Positions 18,337 to 26,323 of a DNA stretch of 64,000 nucleotides are shown piece by piece. The DNA comes from Acidimicrobiia bacterium. GTDB taxonomy: Bacteria > Actinomycetota > Acidimicrobiia > Spongiisociales > UBA5794. A model generated the notes under the pieces. That model made no database searches, was not told the DNA's origin, and saw only the letters and a list, made by a program, of their open reading frames with translations. The first letter of the stretch is position 1. Every line of letters starts with the position of its first letter. The stretch spans positions 1-64,000 of the forward strand of contig JAWKJB010000001.1 of NCBI GenBank assembly GCA_041393965.1, read 5' to 3'. Made by a program: the position numbers and the translations under genes.

Positions 18337-18866
18337 GTCGCCAAGTCCTCGCGCAACTGATGGCGGGCCCGCATCATCCGCGTCTTCACCGTGCCCGCCG
18401 GAATGCCCAGTAGCTGAGCTGTCTCGCGCACCGTCAAACCATCGAGCACGGTCGCTTGCATCACGATCTTCAACTCGGGCGACAGGCGATCAAGGGCCGT
18501 ACCAGCGTCGCTGTACTCCACGCCAACCAAGACCTCATCCTCGGCTGACACCACCGCTCCAGGTTTGATCCACTCCGCCACCGTCTCCCACCGAGATCGG
18601 CGCCGAATACGATCCAGAAGCCTACGGATTGCGATCCCCCACAACCACGCGGCCGTCTCCCCGTCACCCCGGTACGACCGCGGCCGACGCCACACGGCCA
18701 AGAATGTGTCCTGAACCGCCTCATTCACCATGTCAGGATCCCCACACCGGTGAGAGAGGCGCACAACGAGCCACCCGGCATGCCGCTCGTACAGGACGCG
18801 CAGGGCGTCGCGGTCACCGTCGGCGATCGCCGTGAGCAACTCAGAGTCGGATTGATCCACACCCAT
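18333..18866 (-). CDS. ECF RNA polymerase sigma factor
   Basis: A 177-residue extracytoplasmic-function sigma factor. Region 2 is at about 8-80 (EAVQDTFLAVWRRPRSYRGDGETAAWLWGIAIRRLLDRIR-like), and region 4 at about 120-172, with the recognition helix in VRETAQLLGIPAGTVKTRMMRARHQLRE. It opens a five-gene operon with the matching zinc anti-sigma as the second gene, and the operon probably autoregulates. The promoter should lie in the 66-bp gap upstream, which also follows the livG stop region; I cannot name a firm -35/-10 there. The start ATG at 18866 gives the usual family length. Confidence 0.93.
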   Translation of the reverse strand: MGVDQSDSELLTAIADGDRDALRVLYERHAGWLVVRLSHRCGDPDMVNEAVQDTFLAVWRRPRSYRGDGETAAWLWGIAIRRLLDRIRRRSRWETVAEWIKPGAVVSAEDEVLVGVEYSDAGTALDRLSPELKIVMQATVLDGLTVRETAQLLGIPAGTVKTRMMRARHQLREDLAT

Positions 18867-18932
18867 ACTGTCGCAGCCAAGCGTAGGAACGGTTCACAGA
18901 ACCCGAACTTGTTCGGAAAGCGGCTCCTGTGC

Positions 18933-19703
18933 TCAGAGTTCCTCGCCGAGGTAGGCCTTGATCACCGCAGGGTCGGTCTGCACCTCGTGTGGGGTTCCTT
19001 GGCCGATCACCTGACCGAAGTCGAGGACGAGCACCCGGTCCGCGATGTCCATGACGAGGCCCATGTCGTGCTCGACGAGGATCATGGCGATACCGAGCTC
19101 TTCGCGAATGTCGAGGATGAACCGCGCCATGTCCTCGGTCTCTTCGAGGTTCATGCCTGCGACAGGCTCATCGAGGAGCAGCAGCTCGGGCTCCATGGCG
19201 AGTGCTCTGCCGAGCTCGACGCGCTTTTGGATCCCGTATGGCAGCAGGCCGACGGGATGGGCCCTCCACGCTTCGATCTCGAGCAAGTCGATGATGTCCT
19301 CCACCTTGGCCCGGTTGTCCATCTCCTCGCGCTTTGCTCTGCCCCACCACACGGCTCCGGCGATCCATCCGACATCGGTCCGGACATGACGCCCCAAGGT
19401 GATGTTCTCCAAGACCGTCATGTGCGCGAACAGTTCGATGTTCTGAAAGGTGCGGGCGATCCCGAGATCGGCGACACGGTCGGGGCGCATGCCGAGGATC
19501 GACTCTCCTTTCCAACGGATGTCACCGACCTGGGGTTTGTAGACACCGTTGAGACAGTTGAAGGTCGAGGTCTTCCCTGCCCCGTTCGGGCCGATGACGG
19601 CGAAGAGCTCGTCTGCGTCCATGGTGAAGGACACTTCGTTGAGCGCCTGCACACCCTTGAATGTGAGCCCTACGGCATCGAACTCGACGAGTGGGGTGGT
19701 CAT
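18933..19703 (-). CDS. livG: Liv-type ABC importer ATPase LivG
   Basis: A 256-residue ATPase of the branched-chain amino acid/hydrophobic acid importer family. Walker A is GPNGAGKTS (near 39), the signature region is LLPYGIQKRVELGRAL (the LSGGQ site reads LPYGI, which is normal for LivG), Walker B is LLLLDEPVAGMNLEE, and the switch His is in VEHDMGLVM. The start is taken as ATG at 19703, in an ATGA overlap with livF; a GTG three codons upstream is also open. It is the last gene of the minus-strand block fadD-livH-livM-SBP-livF-livG. With LivF it energises transport. Confidence 0.93.
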   Translation of the reverse strand: MTTPLVEFDAVGLTFKGVQALNEVSFTMDADELFAVIGPNGAGKTSTFNCLNGVYKPQVGDIRWKGESILGMRPDRVADLGIARTFQNIELFAHMTVLENITLGRHVRTDVGWIAGAVWWGRAKREEMDNRAKVEDIIDLLEIEAWRAHPVGLLPYGIQKRVELGRALAMEPELLLLDEPVAGMNLEETEDMARFILDIREELGIAMILVEHDMGLVMDIADRVLVLDFGQVIGQGTPHEVQTDPAVIKAYLGEEL

Positions 19704-20491
19704 GACAGCCACCGCTTCCGGCGCTTGTAGTGCTTCACTTCCTTGAAGGAGCGGCGGTCCCCCTCTGAGTGGAGCCCGAGGTAGAACTCCTGGACATCCT
19801 CATCGGCAAGGAGCTTGTCGGCGTCGCCGTCCATCACGACCTTCCCGTGTTCCATGATGTACCCGTAGTCGGCGATCGACAGCGCCATGTTGGCGTTCTG
19901 TTCGATCAGCAGCACGGAGGTCCCGTTCTGGTTGATGTCGACGATCACATCGCGGATCTGGGCCACGAGGAGGGGTGCGAGCCCGAGCGACGGTTCATCG
20001 AGGATGAGCAGCGAAGGGTTCGCCATCAGGGCGCGCCCGATCGCGAGCATCTGCTGCTCACCACCGGAAAGATACCCTGCGGTGTCCTTCCTCCGGGCGG
20101 CGAGCACCGGGAACATCTCCATCACCATGTCGTGGTTCTCTTTGACACTCTCCGCGTTGCGGTTCGTCGTCGCCCCGGTCCGGAGGTTGTCCTCGACGGT
20201 CATCTCCGCAAAGACGCGCCTTCCCTCCATCACCTGGGAGATCCCCGCCTTGACGATCGCCGACGCGTCCTTGTGCTGGATCTCGGTGCCGTTGTAGAAG
20301 ATCGTTCCCTTCGTGATGTCGCCCTCGTGGACATCGAGGAGTCCGGTGAGAGCTCGGAGGGTCGTTGTCTTCCCTGCACCGTTGGCGCCGAGGAGCGCAA
20401 CGATCTGCCCTTCTCGCACTTCGAGGGAGAGCCCTCGAAGGACCAGAACGACATCGTTGTACACGACCTCAAGGTTGCTGATCTCAAGCAT
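19700..20491 (-). CDS. livF: Liv-type ABC importer ATPase LivF
   Basis: A 263-residue ATPase. Walker A is GANGAGKTTT (near 37), the signature is YLSGGEQQMLAIGRAL, Walker B is LLILDEPSLGLAP, and the switch region is IEQNANMALSIA, all characteristic of LivF. The C-terminal tail is longer than usual and basic (VKHYKRRKRWLS). It overlaps livG by 4 bp. Between it and the substrate-binding protein gene upstream lies a strong hairpin, which may lower expression of the two ATPase genes relative to the abundant binding protein. Confidence 0.93.
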   Translation of the reverse strand: MLEISNLEVVYNDVVLVLRGLSLEVREGQIVALLGANGAGKTTTLRALTGLLDVHEGDITKGTIFYNGTEIQHKDASAIVKAGISQVMEGRRVFAEMTVEDNLRTGATTNRNAESVKENHDMVMEMFPVLAARRKDTAGYLSGGEQQMLAIGRALMANPSLLILDEPSLGLAPLLVAQIRDVIVDINQNGTSVLLIEQNANMALSIADYGYIMEHGKVVMDGDADKLLADEDVQEFYLGLHSEGDRRSFKEVKHYKRRKRWLS

Positions 20492-20538
20492 GTATCAGTT
20501 CACCGTTCACAGTTGACAGTCTTTGCGTAGGCGGGAAT

Positions 20539-20567
20539 GTGGGGGTGCGGCTCGGCCGCACCCCCAC
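20539..20567 (-). terminator. Strong hairpin between SBP gene and livF
   Basis: A perfect 13-bp GC-rich inverted repeat (20539-20551 with 20555-20567, 3-nt loop) lies 17 bases past the stop of the binding-protein gene. It has no T-run. In binding-protein-dependent ABC operons such hairpins often act as partial terminators or protect the upstream mRNA, giving more binding protein than ATPase; that role is inferred here. Confidence 0.65.
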
Positions 20568-20583
20568 TGTCCCTAGTCGATTG

Positions 20584-21975
20584 CTACGCCTCCCAGCACG
20601 GAGCCGTGAAGTCGAAGTCACGGGCGGCGTCGGAGATGAAGAAGTCCTTCTCCAGCAACGATCCGGTCGTGGCGTCGTCTTGGCTCAGCGTCTGGGCAGC
20701 ACCGCCTGCGGCCGTGTAGGTCGCAAGGTCCGGATTGAAGATCGCGAGACTACGCAGCACATAGTCGTTCGGCTCTCCCTTCCAGGACTGGTTCGGCTGC
20801 GAACCACCGAAGTCAACATCCTCGAGCGAGTTCATCGCCGTGAGAATGCCTTCGGGGCTCAGGTCCATGTTGGCGATCGCGTCTGCGAGCACCTGATGGG
20901 CGACCTTCGCCTCATTCCAGCCGATGATGAAGGCGTCGCTCGGGCGACGATCCGGATACGCGTCGCGCATCGCGGCCATCATCTCGTCGTTGCCAGGGGC
21001 ATCGAATCCCCAACCGACGTTGTACGCCGACTGGTAGTACACCGTGTCGAAGATCGGCGCAGCCGGCGAGTCGAGCAGCGCAGCATTGTAGGTCGGGCCT
21101 GAACCCGTGAACATGCCGGTGTAACCCGCACCCACGGCGCCAGCGACGATCTCGGCACCCGTACCGGGGTTGGTGGTCAGGATCGTCCAGTCCGCACCGG
21201 AGCCGACGATGGCCTGGATGACCTCGGTCTGGTCCTGTCCCGGAATGACCGCAGCCTCGCCGTCGTAGACGAGTTCGAGGCCGTAGTAGTCAACACCCAG
21301 CCGGACACCCGCTGCGGCGTCTCCGCCGTAGTCACCGGGGAATCCGGCGAGGGCGATCTTCTCGGCACCCATCTCGGCTGCGAACGCAACGAGGTTCATC
21401 GACTCGATGCAGTAGTTCGTGTTCTGCTCGAGCGTGACATCGGAGTCGAACGCCGGGATGGCCCAACCGGAATACCAGCTCAGCGGAATCAGCGGGATTT
21501 GGTCCTCGATGAGGATCGGGAGTGAGGCGACCGTCGTCGGTGAACCCGTCGACAGGGTGATCATCGCAACCTCGTCGCGAAGCTCCTCGAGTTTCTCGAG
21601 ATGCTGCTCGACATTGTAGTTGGTGTCCTTCACCTCAACATTGACCGTCCATCCGTCGATACCGCCAGCGGCGTTGAGGTTGTCCCAGTAGACGACCTGC
21701 GCATCGGTGATGTCGGTTGTCAGACCCGCGAACGCGCCCGTCAGGTCGGACAGCAGCCCGATCGTGATGGTCTTGTTCTCAAGGTCGATTCCACGGCCAC
21801 CCACCATCTCGGCGGGCGGTTCTGAGGTCGTCGTCGTCGTGTCGCCGCCTCCCGCTGTTGTTGTGGTTGCCGCTGGCGGTGCCGTCGTCGTCGTGTCATC
21901 GCTGTCGGAGCTGCAGGCAGCAGCCACAAGTGCGAGCACGAAGACGACGATGAGCCAGCTGTATCGCTTTCTCAT
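20584..21975 (-). CDS. Liv-type substrate-binding lipoprotein
   Basis: A 463-residue type I periplasmic-binding-fold protein of the LivJ/AmiC kind. A signal peptide ends in lipobox VAAAC (Cys at about 21), followed by a Thr-rich tether (DDTTTTAPPAATTTT) typical of actinobacterial lipoproteins. The mature fold opens with ITIGLLSDLTGAF, the family start, and later has the IALAGFPGDYGGDAA hinge area. The ATG at 21975 is fixed by AAGGAGA nearby; the frame continues upstream through the repeat region, but without meaning. The ligand could be a branched-chain amino acid, an amide or an organic acid; its operon mates PaaN and FadD favour an organic acid. No aromatic-box call can be made from sequence alone. 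Confidence 0.92.
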   Translation of the reverse strand: MRKRYSWLIVVFVLALVAAACSSDSDDTTTTAPPAATTTTAGGGDTTTTTSEPPAEMVGGRGIDLENKTITIGLLSDLTGAFAGLTTDITDAQVVYWDNLNAAGGIDGWTVNVEVKDTNYNVEQHLEKLEELRDEVAMITLSTGSPTTVASLPILIEDQIPLIPLSWYSGWAIPAFDSDVTLEQNTNYCIESMNLVAFAAEMGAEKIALAGFPGDYGGDAAAGVRLGVDYYGLELVYDGEAAVIPGQDQTEVIQAIVGSGADWTILTTNPGTGAEIVAGAVGAGYTGMFTGSGPTYNAALLDSPAAPIFDTVYYQSAYNVGWGFDAPGNDEMMAAMRDAYPDRRPSDAFIIGWNEAKVAHQVLADAIANMDLSPEGILTAMNSLEDVDFGGSQPNQSWKGEPNDYVLRSLAIFNPDLATYTAAGGAAQTLSQDDATTGSLLEKDFFISDAARDFDFTAPCWEA

Positions 21976-21994
21976 ATGGGTTGTCTCCTTCTTA

Positions 21995-22092
21995 TTTGCT
22001 TGTCGGTTCCCCCCGGCGCGCACACGCCGCAAGGGAAGATCGATGTTTGTTTGCTTGTCGGTTTCCCCGCCCGAGGGCGCGCACACGCCACC
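21995..22092. repeat. Direct repeat in livM-SBP intergenic region
   Basis: Two imperfect direct copies of about 36-43 bp lie at 21995-22030 and 22050-22092. They share TTTGCTTGTCGGTT at one end and GGCGCGCACACGCC at the other; the second copy has a 7-8 base insertion (CGCCCGAG area) between them. On the coding (minus) strand they precede the binding-protein ribosome site. The duplication may be a processing or regulatory element, or a slippage product. Confidence 0.8.
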
Positions 22093-22117
22093 GGAGAGGA
22101 GAAAAACGGAAGAGTCG

Positions 22118-23395
22118 TCAGTAGGTGAATGGCCACCCCTTCCAGTAGTTTCGGATCCTGATCCAGATTCCGTACAGGCCGAGCGGCTCGGCGATCAGGA
22201 AGACCACGATGAGGACACCGAACAGGACGATGTTGAGCTGGGGGACGCTGAGTCCCGGACCGGCGGCATCAGGATACGACACGATCCCGATGAGGTCGTC
22301 CGGGCTTGACCGCACAATGAGGGCCCCGAGCCACGACAGCGGTCCGCCCTCCTGGGCTTGGGTCGCAAGGAAACCCGTCGCGTTCTCGACGATCCGGGGG
22401 GACAGCACAACGAAGAAAGTTCCAAGCATGGTCCCAGCGACCGTCCCCGCACCGCCGATGAGGATGATGGCGATGAACTCGACCGACAAGAAGATATCCC
22501 AGCTCTCGGGAATGATCCGCCCGACGACGGACCCGAAGAGCGCCCCCGCAATACCCGCGTAGAACGATGAGATGCCGAACGCCTGCGTCTTGGCCTTCGC
22601 GTCGGCGACACCCATGACCTCCGCGGCGATGTCGCGGTCCCTGATCGCCGCCCACGAGCGCCCGATACGGGTCCGTGAGAGGTTCTTGGCGAACAACGCG
22701 AACACCACGACAGCCGCCATGAGAAAGAAGAAGGTCTTGGCTTCGCCCGACATCTCCTCGATGTGGACCCACGGCAGCAGGTTGATCGGTCGCAGGAACC
22801 ACCACAAGGGTCCGTCGGAGGTGAACGAGATGAGTGGGTCCATGTTCCGCCACAGGGAGAACTCAAGTTCGGGCCACGGGCGGCCCGTGCCCGACTGACC
22901 GGCAATCTTCGTGAGGTTTCGCCACAGGTACAGCCCGATGAAGACGAGCCCGAGTGTCACGAACGCCAAGTAGAGGCCACGGACACGCACCGCGGTGGGC
23001 GCGACGAAGACGCCAACGAGGGCCGCCACGATCCCTGCCATGGGAAGCCAGATCCAGATCGGGAGCCCGAGTCCCCATACGAGACGGCCCGACTCCCCGC
23101 CGAGGACCACCGCCGTGTAGGCCCCGACCGCCATGAAGAACGCATGTCCGAGGGAAACCTGCCCTGCGACACCGGTGAGGAGGTTGATTCCGAGGGCGCC
23201 GACCGCAAAGACAAGCGCCCGATTGATCACGATGAGCCACGACGAATCCCCGACATAGCCGAAAAACGGAAGTGCAGCCAGCGGCGCAAGCACCGCAATG
23301 ATCGCAAGCAGCGCGACCGAAACACGCTTGGTCGTCGTCGGGAACAGCCCCATCTCGGTCTGATACCGGGTATAGAGGTTCGGTCTGCCTCTCAT
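22118..23395 (-). CDS. livM: Liv-type ABC importer permease LivM
   Basis: A 425-residue inner-membrane permease, somewhat longer than classic LivM. About ten helices are visible, with the family blocks NLLTGVAGQVSLGHAFFMAVGAYTAV near 75-100 and the EAA-like loop LSRTRIGRSWAAIRDRDIAAEVMGV near 255-280. A soluble insertion (GTGRPWPELEFSLWRNMDPLISF) sits between helices in the middle. The ATG at 23395 overlaps the livH stop (ATGA), so I reject the longer frame to 23500. It pairs with LivH to form the membrane channel. Confidence 0.93.
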   Translation of the reverse strand: MRGRPNLYTRYQTEMGLFPTTTKRVSVALLAIIAVLAPLAALPFFGYVGDSSWLIVINRALVFAVGALGINLLTGVAGQVSLGHAFFMAVGAYTAVVLGGESGRLVWGLGLPIWIWLPMAGIVAALVGVFVAPTAVRVRGLYLAFVTLGLVFIGLYLWRNLTKIAGQSGTGRPWPELEFSLWRNMDPLISFTSDGPLWWFLRPINLLPWVHIEEMSGEAKTFFFLMAAVVVFALFAKNLSRTRIGRSWAAIRDRDIAAEVMGVADAKAKTQAFGISSFYAGIAGALFGSVVGRIIPESWDIFLSVEFIAIILIGGAGTVAGTMLGTFFVVLSPRIVENATGFLATQAQEGGPLSWLGALIVRSSPDDLIGIVSYPDAAGPGLSVPQLNIVLFGVLIVVFLIAEPLGLYGIWIRIRNYWKGWPFTY

Positions 23396-24369
23396 ACGCG
23401 TCGGATCTCCTCGGTCCCGAACAGCCCGTACGGCCTGACCACCAGCACGAGCATCATCGCAAGCCACGGAACGATCCCGGAGAATCCCGTCCCGAGCCAT
23501 GAAATGGAAGTGAGGTAGGTTCCGGCAAACACCTCAGCAACCCCGACGATCAGACCGCCCACGACCGCGCCAACGACCGAGTCGAGTCCGCCGATGATCA
23601 CCGCAGGGAACGCCCGGAATGCGATCAGGGCCGTAAAGGGCCCAACACCGGCTCCTCCCCTTGCTCCAACCGAAGCGAAAATCCCGCCGAGGGCGGCGAG
23701 GGCGGCACCGATCGCCCACGCGATCGCGAAGACCCTTCCAACGGAGATCCCTTGCGCCATTGCCGCTTCCTGGTCGAACGCGGTGGCACGGACCGCGACC
23801 CCCGTCCGGGACCGGAAGAAGAGCGCAAGGAGCACGACAACGACGAAGGTCACGATGATCGTTGCGATCTCGGCCTCACCGATCCTCAGCGGCCCGAGCT
23901 CGATGACCGAGATCCCCCACGGATCACCGAGCCCCGCCGTCGTGTTGTTCAGGAAGTCGTTGGTGATGGTCCTGATGATGAGATCGAGACCGAGGGTGAT
24001 CATGGCCACGGCGAAGAGCGGCTCCCCGATCATGGGTCTGATGGTGATGCGTTCGATGACCATGCCGATCACGGCCGTCAGGAGCACGGCGACCAGCGCG
24101 GAGAGTGTCCATTGGAGCCAGTGCGGGAACCCGGTCACCCACCGACCGGGGATGTTCACGGTCACGGCGAAATAGGACACGAGATAGGCGCCGAGCGCCG
24201 CAATGGCGCCGTGGGCGAAGTTGACGACCTGCGTTGCCTTGAAGATGATCACGAAGCCGAGTGCAAGGAGCGCGTAGATCGCTCCGAGTGCGATGCCGGA
24301 CCCAAGGGCGTTGACGAACTTATCGAAGCCGCCCTGGGTCGCAGCTTGTGCGATCACCCCGATTGTCAT
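23392..24369 (-). CDS. livH: Liv-type ABC importer permease LivH
   Basis: A 325-residue permease with eight or so helices. Family motifs: GIALGAIYALLALGFVIIFKATQVVNFAHGA near 25-57 and AAMAQGISVGRVFAIAWAIGAALAALGG near 203-230. The start is ATG at 24369, in a TGATG overlap with the fadD stop; a GTG one codon earlier would give a 4-bp overlap instead. Both imply translational coupling to the acyl-CoA synthetase, a strong hint that the imported compound is a carboxylic acid activated by that enzyme. Confidence 0.93.
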   Translation of the reverse strand: MTIGVIAQAATQGGFDKFVNALGSGIALGAIYALLALGFVIIFKATQVVNFAHGAIAALGAYLVSYFAVTVNIPGRWVTGFPHWLQWTLSALVAVLLTAVIGMVIERITIRPMIGEPLFAVAMITLGLDLIIRTITNDFLNNTTAGLGDPWGISVIELGPLRIGEAEIATIIVTFVVVVLLALFFRSRTGVAVRATAFDQEAAMAQGISVGRVFAIAWAIGAALAALGGIFASVGARGGAGVGPFTALIAFRAFPAVIIGGLDSVVGAVVGGLIVGVAEVFAGTYLTSISWLGTGFSGIVPWLAMMLVLVVRPYGLFGTEEIRRV

Positions 24370-26240
24370 CACGAGTACATCGACTCCACAAGGTCGCCAA
24401 ACATGTCTTCCATGGCGCTGCGCTTGAGCTTCTGGGTGGCCGTCAACTCGCCGTCCTCGTGGTCGAGCTCCTTGGGGATCATCCGGAACTTCTTGATTTG
24501 CTCGACCCGTGCAAACTTGGCGTTGGTCTTGTCGACAACGCCCTGGATCAACTCAATGACCTCTGGCTTCTCAGCGAGGTCCCGATAGGTCGTGTAAGGG
24601 ATCTGTTGCCGGAGCGCCCAGTCGCCTACGACATCGTATTCGATGCCGATCAGGGCGGTCACATACTTGCGGCCATCGCCGATCACCATCGCCTCTTTGA
24701 TGAACGGCGAAGTCTTGAGGCTGTTCTCGATCTCGGAAGGCGAGATGTTCTTGCCGCCGGAGGTGATGATGATGTGCTTGATGCGGTCGACGATCTTGAC
24801 ATGGGTTCCGTCGACCCACATGCCGACATCACCGGTCTTGAGCCAGCCGTCGTCGGTGAAAGTCTCCTTCGTTGCTTCCGGCTTGTTCCAGTACCCGACG
24901 AACGAGGCGTCGCTCTTGGTCTGGATCTCGCCCGTTTCCTCATCGATGCGGAAGCCCGTACCTTCATATGGCTCACCGACGGTGCCGACCTTCACCCGGC
25001 CATGGAGGTTCGTGGTCGCCAACGCCGTGTTCTCCGTCATGCCGTACAGCTCGTACACCGGGATCCCGAGGCCCATGAAGAACTCGAGCACTTCGGGGGC
25101 GATCGGAGCCGCGCCCGACGACGCATAGCGGCAGTGACGCAGGCCGATGCGTTCGCGAAGGGACCGGAAGAAGAGCGGGTTCCCGATCCAATAGGCAAGC
25201 CGCGACCCGAAGGTGAAGTCACCGTTGTTGGCGACCCTGCTGCTCCCGATGTAGGACGCGAGCTTCAGGCCGAAGCTGCTGACGAGACGCTTGAGGATGG
25301 TGGCATCCTGGAGCCTGATCAGCACCCCTGCGTGGATGCGCTCCCAGATGCGGGGGACCGCGAAGAAGATGGTCGGCTGCACCTCCCGCAGGTTCACCTG
25401 CACGGTCTCGATCGACTCGGCGAAGTTCAGAACCGGGCCGTTGTGGGCCATCGACCAGGTCGAGAAGAGACGCTCGGCCACATGGCACAGCGGGAGGTAG
25501 GTCAGCTTCTCGTCGCTGGTGTTCTCCCCCGCACCCGCAAACCGGCCGGGATCATTCAGGACATGGTGGACCGCGGTCTCGATGTTGCGGTGGGTCAACA
25601 TCACGCCCTTCGGCGGTCCCGTCGTCCCCGAGGTGTAGATGAGCGTGAGAAGGTCGTCGGGCTGTGCCTGTTCCATGAGCCGCTCGACCGCACCGGGATG
25701 CGCCTCCCTGTGGTCGGTGCCGAGCGCCATGAAGTCGTCCCAGAACATGAGGCGTCCGTCGGCCATGGTGCGCACGCCGCGTGGTTCGACATAGATGATC
25801 CGCTCCACGGTCGGGAAGGCGTCAGGGCCGGCGTCGACGATCTTGTCGACCTGTTCCTGGTCCTCAGCGAAGTGGACCTTCGATCCTGCGTCGTTCACGA
25901 GGTACCGGGTCTCGGCCATCGGATTCGTCGGATACAGGCCGGTGCTGACGGCCCCGATGGCAGCCGTTGCGAAGTCGAAGATGATCCATTCGGGGCGGTC
26001 CTCCGAGTGGATCGAGGTGACATCGCCTTGTTCGACACCGAGGGCGAGCAGTCCGTGGGCCGCGGTGAGGACCTCGTCCCACACCTGTGCCGAGGTGCGT
26101 TCCTGCCAGATGCCGAAGTCCTTGTCCCGCATCGCGATGCGGTCCGGGGTACGCATCGCCCAGTCCCGGACCCGCCAGGCGACGGTCGGAAAGGCGTCGC
26201 TGAGGTCAGGGGCACCCGCTTGTTCGAGTGTCGTGGTCAT
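24369..26240 (-). CDS. Long-chain-type acyl-CoA synthetase (AMP-forming)
   Basis: A 623-residue ligase of the FadD15/FACL kind. The AMP-binding motif is LIYTSGTTGPPKGV near residue 205. The adenylation core continues with YASSGAAPIAPE and YGMTENTALATTN, and the C-terminal hinge and lysine region with GWLKTGDVGMW and ITSGGKNISPSEIEN. It joins a carboxylic acid to CoA with ATP going to AMP. It is the first gene of the Liv importer operon and overlaps livH, so its likely job is to trap the imported acid as CoA ester. The family acts mainly on medium- and long-chain fatty acids, though aryl acids are possible. An open frame of 659 codons on the opposite strand is a codon-bias shadow. Confidence 0.93.
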   Translation of the reverse strand: MTTTLEQAGAPDLSDAFPTVAWRVRDWAMRTPDRIAMRDKDFGIWQERTSAQVWDEVLTAAHGLLALGVEQGDVTSIHSEDRPEWIIFDFATAAIGAVSTGLYPTNPMAETRYLVNDAGSKVHFAEDQEQVDKIVDAGPDAFPTVERIIYVEPRGVRTMADGRLMFWDDFMALGTDHREAHPGAVERLMEQAQPDDLLTLIYTSGTTGPPKGVMLTHRNIETAVHHVLNDPGRFAGAGENTSDEKLTYLPLCHVAERLFSTWSMAHNGPVLNFAESIETVQVNLREVQPTIFFAVPRIWERIHAGVLIRLQDATILKRLVSSFGLKLASYIGSSRVANNGDFTFGSRLAYWIGNPLFFRSLRERIGLRHCRYASSGAAPIAPEVLEFFMGLGIPVYELYGMTENTALATTNLHGRVKVGTVGEPYEGTGFRIDEETGEIQTKSDASFVGYWNKPEATKETFTDDGWLKTGDVGMWVDGTHVKIVDRIKHIIITSGGKNISPSEIENSLKTSPFIKEAMVIGDGRKYVTALIGIEYDVVGDWALRQQIPYTTYRDLAEKPEVIELIQGVVDKTNAKFARVEQIKKFRMIPKELDHEDGELTATQKLKRSAMEDMFGDLVESMYS

Positions 26241-26323
26241 GTCTCACACCTCCACCGGTGGTTTGGACATGAGGAACATAATCGAAAGTTATCCCGGATG
26301 CACGATGAATCCCAGTTTCTGAC

